Shown one piece after another: positions 55,695-64,000 of a stretch of DNA of 64,000 bases. The DNA is from Selaginella tamariscina (lineage: Eukaryota; Streptophyta; Lycopodiopsida; Selaginellales; Selaginellaceae), in contig PUQB01000091.1 of assembly GCA_003024785.1 (NCBI GenBank), positions 310,001-374,000 on the forward strand. Reading direction: 5' to 3'. The translations under genes and the position numbers were made by a program. Under the pieces are notes generated by a model. It had not been told where the DNA came from. It did no database searches and worked only from the letters and a program-made list of their open reading frames with translations. Each line of letters begins with the position of its first letter. Positions within the stretch are counted from its first letter, which is position 1.

Positions 55695-56424
55695 TAGATT
55701 CGTCAAGCAAAATGTTGTAGAAGGACTTGCAAGGAGCTCCTTTTTGAGAACCTGGTAATAGTTTGATGAGCAGCAAAGAGAAAAGACTTACAAGCCTTTG
55801 CATTTGTGTAAGCTGCATATCCATCTTGCTATGGCATGTAAGGAGTCTCCATGAACCTGTGAAATGCACAATCCACTTCAAACTTCTCAATAGGATCCCT
55901 CTTTTCTGCAATCTAGTAAGTTATTTTCATCAACGTCATCACTCATTGCTGCTCTTGAGAATTCATAACCTCCAATGCTCAGGTATTGCTCGCTGCTGCG
56001 ATGGTGCACTCTTCTTTTTTGATCTCTTTTCAACTACAATATGATCCTTAAATTTTGCATGAGTCTTGATGGCTCCTTTTTGCAAGGTTGTACAACCTCT
56101 TATAGCAAAGACATTCTCCTTTCTAAACTCAATGCAATAGGAGCATTTCATTTTGTCATTTGGGTAGACACTTGCTCTAAGAAGCCAAGGATACACCAAC
56201 TGCCAATCCTCCTTGAACCGGTGTGCAGTCCCGCCACCTTGTTTGCTTTGATCTGTATCTACCCTAGAAGCACTACTACCTGAAATAGATAAAAAATTAC
56301 TCAAATTTGTTTGTCGAGTGTCCTTTTTTGGGCTGTCCCATCTTGGACTTGTGCACCGTTTGTGAGTACTCAGTGGGTCACTATTGCTATTGATGTCCCC
56401 CAAGACCCCACCACTAGGGTTCAA
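55690..56424 (-). pseudogene. hAT-like transposase, N-terminal part with zinc finger
   Basis: Minus strand. The N-terminus reads MNPSGGVLGDINSNSDPLST and a long Ser/Thr-rich stretch, then RFKEDWQLVYPWLLRASVYP and MKCSYCIEFRKENVFAIRGC with a following KTHAKFKDH: the TTF/BED-like zinc finger (C-x2-C ... H-x5-H type) found ahead of hAT transposases. Further on, FYNILLDESTYCQ resembles the hAT catalytic S-x2-DEST box. The Gypsy insertion at 55689/49287 cuts the gene soon after this box, and frame changes are present upstream of it, so it is a pseudogene. Family assignment rests on motif reading. Confidence 0.6.
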
Positions 56425-56810
56425 AACCCATTAAAAATTGAAATTTTTTTAATAACATTGCCTTTCTTTTGAAGGGTTATTGTCATTCTATGAAAGTTTA
56501 AAAGCCTCCTAAAGGGTATGAAAGCTATAAAAAATGAGGCATGATTTAGACAACTCGCTTCAATATAAACTAGGGTTTTGGGCTAATACAAGATGCACCT
56601 ATATTTCAAGCTCTCACATCAATGAAGATGAGGGGCATCTCCTAAGGAGCGCTCGGTATTATATTTTTTGTGTAGATCTTCTTTGTCTTTTCCAATTTAA
56701 CTTTTTCATTCTTTAAATCTAGTAAATCTAACTTTATTCTTTTTTCTTTTTATTCATGGCAGTGCAATAGGTAAATCCTTTGTTTGTGGAGCATCTACTT
56801 ATATAACTGC
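56425..56810 (+). mobile_element. Left part of an old copy of the short-LTR Gypsy family
   Basis: About 56543-56618 resembles the end of the 161 bp LTR (ACTCGCTTC...CAAGCTCTCACA), then a leader and the start of gag (GGCAGTGCAATAGGTAAATC equivalent to CAACAGGCAAATCCC of the younger copy). It continues after the nested insertion at 62872. Fossil, strongly diverged. The first ~118 bp of the interval (56425-56542) shows nothing recognisable. Confidence 0.7.
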
Positions 56811-57335
56811 TGTCAAGCCACAATCCAAGAGCAAGGAGGCTTGACTTAGGAGCAGGACAAGGATTAGGAACAAGACAGAAGTAGGACAATGACTAGGAAC
56901 AAGACAGAAGCAGAACAAGGACTAGGAACAAGACAGGAACCAAAAGCAAGACAAGAGCAGGACAGAAACTAAAAACAAGATAGGAGCAAGATAGGAACTA
57001 GGAACAAAACAAGGAGCGAACAAGAAGCAAGGAGCAAGACAGAACAAGACAAGATAAGATTGATTGTAGATTGGTGTTGATAGTAACTGATTGTACAACA
57101 ATTAAGTTGGAGCTTTTATGCTCACAACTCCAAGAGCTAATTTGGTCATGAGCCTAATCTAGTCATGAGCTAAAAATGGTGACCCTTATCCTGTAGGCAT
57201 ATCCTGTAAGCATATCCTATAGGAATATCCCATAGGCATATCTTGTAGGTATATCCTATAGGCATATCCTGTATCCCATATCCTGTATCGTACATCTTGT
57301 TACCGGAATCCTGCATCCTGTATCGAGTTGTGACA
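56811..57335 (-). repeat. 3' LTR of the nested Gypsy element
   Basis: TGTCAAGCC...TTGTGACA on the plus strand, preceded on the element's strand by the purine tract AAGGAGGAGGTGT. Confidence 0.88.
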
Positions 57336-60300
57336 ACACCTCCTCCTTAAGGATGAGTTCCACGAGTCTTGGAACCTGGTTTAGCAGGATAACACCGATA
57401 GAAGGCAGCAACCTTAGAAGAAGCATGGAGTAAGTTGAATGCAGGTTCCCAAGTGCAATTAATAGGCAAATAACATTTTCAATCCACCAAATATTAAAGT
57501 TGGCGGCGATGAAGACAAGAATCAAGGATGGTTGTAACTTCATACTCAGGTTCATCATTAATGACCACATGAGGGGGAGGAGAAGAAGCACGACCAGGAA
57601 GAGAAGAAGGATGATACGACTCCAACAAAGATGTGTGAAACACAGGATGAAGTTTCACCATAGATGGTAACTCGAGTCGGAAAGCTACAAGATTGACCTC
57701 AGCCACAATCCTGTAAGAGCCTAATTGCTGAAAATCCAGTTTAGAAGAAGGCATGTTGGTGCGAATATGCCGACGAAGAAGCCACACAAGATCACCAATT
57801 TTGTATGCAGGTGCCAGCTAACTATGAGCATTAGCATGACGCTTGCACCGTTCCTGTACCTGCTGAAAATGAATTCGGAGATCATCTTGTACCTGACGAA
57901 GATGCTGGAGACAATCATGTACAGCAAGAGTGGAAGAAGAAGAAGCAGGAAGAGCAAAGTCAAAATGTGGATGGTAGCCTGTAAGAGCAAAGAAAGGTGT
58001 CTGACCTGTAAATGCATGAACGGAGTTTTGTAGGCAAACTCCGCCATTAGAAGGAAGGTCCCACCAGTTGTCTTGTTGGTAACTGATGAAGCAGTGAAGA
58101 TATTGCTCCAAGGTTTGAATCGTGCGTTTTGACTACCCATCAATTTGTGGATGATATCCTAAAAAAAGATCCGCTTTCAGTTATAAACTTCGGAAAAAGC
58201 TCTCGCTAAAATTTGGACATGAATTGTGAGCCTCGATCAGAAACAATGCTCTCAGGAAGTCCATGATGTCGAAACACTTTGTGGATCACCAACTCAGCAG
58301 TTGTTTGACATGTAGCCATCTTGTTACATGGTAGGAAATGCCTGTTTGGTAAAACGGTCAACCACCACAAGAACTGCAACAAACCCACGAGGAGGAAGAT
58401 CTGTGAGGAAATCCATAAAATGAATCTTCAAGGAGCAAAAGGAACAGGAAGAGGACGTAGAAGACCAGAGGGTGCGTGACGAAGCATCTTCGACCTGTTG
58501 CAGGTGTCAAACTCCGTACAAACCTTTCCACAAAAACCTCACACCCAGGCCACCAATAGTTGCGAGTCACCAACTCAACTATCTTGGCCACACCAAATGT
58601 CCTGTAGCCGAGGTATCATAACAATCCTGTACCACACGAGTTCTGCAAACACCAATAGGAACGTACAAGACCTTCCCGATACAGGAGTCCGTCCTGTGTG
58701 GTGAACAACTTGTAATCTGAATGGAAACTGGAGGAAGAGGAGCTTGCGATGTCAGGACTAATGTGTGAGAACACATTCTTTGCCAAGTCGTTTGTAGCCA
58801 ACTACGAATGAATGTCCTGTAGAAGTGTTGAATTTGCTGGAGCCTGATGAACCTGTAATGCCGCAAGCCGAAATCAATCAGGACCCAACAACACTTGCTT
58901 TTGACAGTCATATGCAGGATCGCGCAGGCTCGGTGCAAGGTTAAGAGCGGCCTAGGACAATGCGTCCGCCTTACCATTTCGCAAACTGGGCCTGTAGACA
59001 ATGCAAAATTAAAATGTGATACCCACCTAGCTTGTCGTCGACTAAGAACTCGAGCCATTTGAAAAAACTCCAAGTTCTTGTGATCCGTAAGAACTTGTAC
59101 AAAATGCGCAGCACCTTCCAGGAGTGCTGCCACTCTTCGAATGAATCCACAATGGCCTTGAGTTCATTGTTATGAATCTCGTAATTGATCTCTGCCGAAA
59201 GAAACTTACGAGAGTAAAAGGCTACAGGATGGAGTAACTTGTCTTCTCCAACTTGTGATAGGATAGAACCTATTGCAAAATCCAAAGCATCTGCTTCAAC
59301 GAAGAAGGGATGGGAAGGATCAGGATGTGCTAGAATCGGAGCTGTCATGAAGGCATTCTTCAGTGTTGTGAATGCATGTTCCGCCTTGTCGGACCAAGAG
59401 AAAACCCTGTGCGCTTGGTGAGTTCCATGAGTGGAAGTACACAGCTTGGAGAAGTCCTGTATGAACTGTCTGTAGAAGTTTGTAAAGCCAAGGAAACATT
59501 GTACGTCTCGTACAGACTTGGGTCTCTCCCATTCCATGATGGTCTTACCTTGTGCATATCCATGGAAAAGCCAACAAGAGAGACGATGTAGCCCAAAACT
59601 CCACAGAATCCCTGTCAAAAAATACTTCTTCAACTTTGCGTACATGCCATGCTCGCGAAGCCGCTATAGAACTAATCGTACATACTTGTCATGTGCCGCC
59701 TGGTCCTTGGCAAAAATCAAAATGTCATCGAGATAAATCACCAAAAAACTGGTCTAAGAAGTCGCAAAAGATGTAGTTCACCATGTGTTGGAACATGGCT
59801 GGGGCATTGGTAAGTCCAAAAGGCATCACCCTGTACTCGAAGTATCTTATACTTTGTACAAAAGGCAGTCTTCCACTCATCACCTGGACGATTCCGTACA
59901 AGATTGTAGACCCGTCGTAAGTCGATCTTCATGAATACCTTTCCTCCTCGTAGCCGATCAAGAAGTTCCAAAATCAATAGCAATGGTACCAGTTCAAGAT
60001 GGTGACTTAATTCAAACCCTTATAGTTCACAACCAAACACAAACTCCCATCTTTCTTCTTGACAAAGAAGATAGTGCGCTCCTGCAAGGGACTTGAGTGG
60101 ACAAATTGAAGGCGGATGCCAAGTTGTCCTCAATGTACTGGTGAAAGAACCTCCAATTCTGTAAGTGACAGTGCATAAATCGGTCCAAACGATGGAGTCT
60201 TCCCTTCCGCAAGGTCGATAAAACAGTCATAGGACCTATGAATATAAGAACTGTAGCCTTATGCTTATCAAAAACGTCATGAAAGGAGCGATACTTGGAT

Positions 60301-62396
60301 GGCATGGAAGAAGTAGGGGAAAGGAAGAGGAAAAAGAGAAAGAGATTGAAAAACAGGAAAGTCAGATACAGAGAAGGTAGAAGAAGACGTAGGAGTTACT
60401 TGAAAAGTAAAAAGATGAAAATGAGCACATGATCAATGGCAAGTTCATACATAGTAGTGGTAAGAACTCGGAGAGGAGAGAAGGAGGGAGCTGTGACTTA
60501 AAAAGAGGAAGGATCTTGAAAAGTGGAACAGAAGCAGAGTATTGGAAAGAGGCAGGATTGGGGAAAACGTGTGCGGATGTTGACAAGTGTACAGGATTGG
60601 AAGAATCCTATACAGAAGTCTGTGGATGCACAGGGAGTGAGAAGAGCCTGCGAGTGTGCTGACAAACCAACAAAAGGTGGATCCTGTTGAAGAAGAACCT
60701 TTGACACTGATACAGAATTAGAAGAACCCTATACAGGAATCCATGAACTTACAGGAGTGGAAAGAACTTGCGGATGTGTTGATGGACTAATAGAAGTGAA
60801 TCCTGTTGAGGAGGAACCTTCAACACTGATACAAGAACTGGTACGGTCAATCCTGTAGCTTGTAATGCCTCAGACACTAAGGACATATCCTACACGCAAG
60901 ACGGTACAAGATTTCTTGGCTATTGGAGAGGGAAACGTGAGCGTCCTAGACCTCCAGTCGATCTGACGATTTGCAACCACAAACCATGGCATGCCCAAAA
61001 CGATGGGAGTCGACCAAGTCTTGATCAAGTTGAAGAAAATCGAACAGTTGAATGCGCCATGACTGCAAGAGAGAGGTGTGATAGCATGTGTAACTGCACT
61101 AGAAGCAATCAAACAACCATTTGCAACTTCTACAAAGAACTGCACCGCTTCAACTTCACCACCGGAATGCCATGCTGAGTTGCAAAAGTGTCATTTATGA
61201 AAATGCATTGCACCAGTGTCTAGCAAGGTAAACTCCTTGAGCTCTCGATTATTGAGGCAAATGTGTATAGGAAACTTGAGTGATGGAATGGTATGAGCAG
61301 CACCAATAAAGCCTGCACCTACGTCCAACTTCGCGGCTCCTAGACGAAGTGGACATTGAAGTTTTCCAACTGAACTTCAGCTTCAACTTCACACATCTTG
61401 AACTTCTTAGCTTTAATAAGACATTTGGCCACCTTGTGTCCTACTTCACCACAATACAAGGCATAGGTTCTCACTGCAAAACACGTTGCTTCTTAGCCGC
61501 GAAAAGTGAGCACGCTTATATTTTCAACCTCCATAGGAAGGTGTCGCAGGAACATTCTACAGTTGCAAGATTGGCTTGCCAAGAACTGCTGATGGGATTT
61601 TTCCTGACAACGCTCGAACAAACGGTTGTCATAGCAAACGGCCTATTGCATGATCTTTATTAATGTTTGGGCATCCGGTAACATAAGGAGAAGGTCCTTC
61701 ACGTCATCCCTTAATCCAAAACAGAAGTGTTCGATCAATGTAGTCTCGTCCCATGGAATGTTCGTGCAAAGTTGTTGAAATTCAGATGTATAAATGGAAA
61801 CTGGTTGGGATCCTTGTGTGAGCTTCCGTAACTTTGTGCATACGGAATGGTACTTATCAGGATCTCCAAAACAGACTTCAAAGGTAGCCATGAATCCTTC
61901 AAAGTCTTCCATCAATGGGTTGTCACGCTTCAGCAAAGGGGCAACCCAAGCCCGTGGGGATCCAACTAGTAAGGATGCCAAAAGGCCAACCTTTTGTGCA
62001 TCAGTTAAGTAGCAGCGTGGTTGCATGCGGATCAAAAGCCTAATCTGATTCAGGAAATCTTGGAAATCAACGCGATTGCCACTAAACTTCTCTGGCATGC
62101 TGATCTTTGGTTCTGAAGAAGAGTTCGCTGGAGTGGAAATCACAGATGCTTGAGAGAGAGCCTGTGCAGCAGCCTTGGAGGATGCATCAGCAGCTGCATG
62201 TGCCGCGTTCGTGGAACCTTGTAAATTTGTGACCACTTGGCACAAAGTGGCCAACTCATGAAAGCAACATTTGGTGCTCGCGTTGAAATTGCTTAAAATC
62301 TACCATGATCCGTGAAAGAAAGAAAAAGGAGGAAAATAAGAAGAGAAAAAAAAGTAACTAAAAATTGGGGAGCTATGAAAGGAGTTACTATCAAAC

Positions 62397-62871
62397 TATC
62401 AAGCCACGAACCAAGAGTAAAGAGGCTTCACTCAGGAGCAGGACAAGGACTAGGAACAAGACAGGAGTAGGACATGAACCAGGAGCAAGACAGGAACATG
62501 ATAGGAACTAGGAGCAAGACAGGAGCAGAATAGGAACTAAGAACAAATAAGGAGTGAATAGGAAGCAAGGAGCAAGACAAGAACAAGACAAGATAAGATT
62601 GATTATAAAAAGACTAGTGCTGATAATAACTAATTGTACAACAATTAGGTTGGAGCTTTTATGCTCACAACTCCAAGAACTAATCTAGTCATGAGCCTAA
62701 TCAAGTCATGAGCTAAAAATGGTGACCCTTATCCTCTAGGCATATCCTATAGGCATATCCTGTAGGAATATCCCATAAGCATATCCTGTAGGTATATTCT
62801 ATAGGCATATTCCATATTCTATATCCTACATCTTGTAACCGGAATTCTGCATCCTGTATCGGGTCGTGACA
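62397..62871 (-). repeat. 5' LTR of the nested Gypsy element
   Basis: Ends CGGGTCGTGACA on the plus strand and shares the GGCATATCCTGTAGG repeat series with 56811-57335. Confidence 0.88.
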
Positions 62872-64000
62872 ATTGCTAAATGTTATACCAGTGCATATGA
62901 ACAATCATACTCAATTGATGGCAGTGTTCATAGCATGTGGTGTTACTCTTTCTACTCCTATTGTGAATCTTCAAGTCTAACCGAGTTTCTTTCATGGGAA
63001 TCCTGAGGATGATGTGTATCATTGGTTTGATCACTTCACGGTGATCACCACATATCATTCTTAGGAAGATGTTTTGTTTACACGAGTTTCCTACTTGTCT
63101 TTAAGGGACAACATTGCACTGGTACAATGGTCTAGATGTAGCAACTCATGAGGAATTGGAATACTCTTCTAGTAGTCTTCAAATGTGCATTTGGCCATGT
63201 TGACAACTATGACAATACTTTCTAGCAATTGCATCGTCTTTGTCATGAGCCATATGAATCAGTGATGCAATTTGGTGTTTTTGGAGCCTCTTACTTGTGC
63301 GGAGCCTAACATGTCAGTAGGCATATTATGGCCAACACTTCATCAAAACCTTATGGGGCTTGTGTAGGCACTAGCTCTAGTGACCCTTGACGATGCTCTC
63401 CAATTGGCATAACAATATGAACATCACTCTCCCACTTGTAGTTTTGCATGCTCTAGTTCCACTTTACATTGGGGATGGTCTTGCTCCAATGGAGGTTGAT
63501 ACTGCTACTACTTGTGTTGAGTTGGGACCATGAACATGGACGTGTAGCCCGTTGTTGGGCGGGTGACAAGGTTGGACACACGTATTGGCGATGTCGACAT
63601 GTCCCTAATTGGCATCCTCCATTTATAGGGTGGAAGCCTTGTTGTCAACGAGGTCCGGTTGGCACTACTGTAGTGGAAGGTCTTAATGCAACAAATCTTT
63701 TGGGAAAACAAAGAATCGCACGAGTAAAGGAGGGTCCTCGGTGACCCCTCCTCTTTCTTTTGGGAGGGTTCACTCGACACCAGTTCATCATGTCTTCATT
63801 TTTTAAGCTCAATTTGATAACACAATGTGTCATGCTTATAACATGACACGTTATGTTCTTTTTCAATGTTGGTCGATACAGGTTCGAGTTTGTCTTTTAT
63901 TCCTCAGTTTATTGTTACATGTTATCGTCTTCATTTGTGCCATGCAATGGATCCACTCTTCATTTTTTATGTCAATGGACACACTCATGCTTGTTTACGA
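62872..64000 (+). mobile_element. Right part of the old short-LTR Gypsy copy, running off the window
   Basis: Plus-strand gag of the family at 38971-43843: VYHWFDHFTVITTYHS-like region at about 63020-63060, a zinc knuckle CWAGDKVGHTYWRC at about 63555-63600, and the start of the protease region by 63780-64000. Broken in several places and diverged. The rest lies beyond the window edge. Confidence 0.85.

Larger units (their letters stand above)
56811..62871 (-). mobile_element. Old Ty3/Gypsy element nested in another Gypsy copy
   Basis: Minus orientation, 6.1 kb, same family as 49287-55689, giving a large inverted pair with it. Recognisable parts from its 5' side: gag (SMPEKFSGNRVDFQDFLNQI, about 61.6-62.3 kb), protease region (about 60.9-61.2 kb), reverse transcriptase and RNase H (about 59.0-60.2 kb), integrase (about 58.0-58.7 kb) and the C-terminal region (about 57.4-57.8 kb). 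LTRs at 56811-57335 and 62397-62871. It is broken in many places and clearly older than its relative. Flanking bases ACTGC (56806-56810) and ATTGC (62872-62876) look like an aged target duplication. Confidence 0.92.

Overview
The window looks like repeat-dense, gene-poor nuclear DNA of a land plant. Supporting signs are interstitial TTTAGGG (plant-type) telomere tracts, a retroelement with a plant-type initiator-Met tRNA primer site, several Ty3/Gypsy chromodomain elements, a 53-54 bp GT-AG intron and long AT-rich stretches. I cannot name the species; a seed-free plant (moss, lycophyte or fern) is a weak guess. No rRNA, tRNA, CRISPR array or ordinary housekeeping gene was recognised.

Layout. 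1-632: repeat-rich sequence ending like an LTR. 633-7788: an old, heavily decayed Ty3/Gypsy chromodomain element (+). 7789-9979: AT-rich spacer. 9980-38872: the most interesting part, two head-to-tail copies (9980-23859 and 23860-38872) of a very large DNA transposon-like unit. 38971-43843: a second Ty3/Gypsy family (-) with short LTRs. 43844-48090: AT-rich DNA with a MITE-like hairpin, an orphan inverted end of the large transposon, a possible terminal exon, an RNase H-like remnant and a 2 kb GC-rich unknown. 48.09-49.17 kb, 49287-55689 and 56811-62871: three members of a third Ty3/Gypsy family, of which the middle one is young with a perfect 5 bp target duplication. The first two lie within a hAT-like transposase gene; the third sits inside an old copy of the second Gypsy family that runs off the right edge.

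The large transposon-like unit. Each copy carries two leftward genes and one rightward gene. Leftward are an FCP1/NIF-type phosphatase and a multi-exon gene with a ParB-like domain followed by what looks like a beta-class (motif IV before motif I) DNA amino-methyltransferase. Rightward is a spliced gene for a putative DDE-type transposase (DKMDHSK, MDNCAGENKNR and HTHEDID blocks, like the plant/animal DUF7869 family). Between the divergent genes lies a 5-6.5 kb control-like region. It holds two arrays of the 18 bp palindrome GGCGGGATTAATCCCGCC and its variants, about 90 instances over both copies, separated by CA/TA microsatellites, TTTAGGG tracts and AT-rich tandem repeats. The outer ends carry 27 bp terminal inverted repeats and a matching TTA on both sides. 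Copy 2 differs from copy 1 by a ~0.95 kb inversion within the methyltransferase gene and by a small inversion in the AT-rich region.

Reading of the system (inference): a giant cut-and-paste element that carries a transposase, a ParB-methyltransferase and a phosphatase, with dense palindromic operator- or parS-like arrays beside both divergent genes. Whether the ParB-methyltransferase or the transposase binds or methylates the palindromes is the key open question. Retroelements are reported as fossils only.
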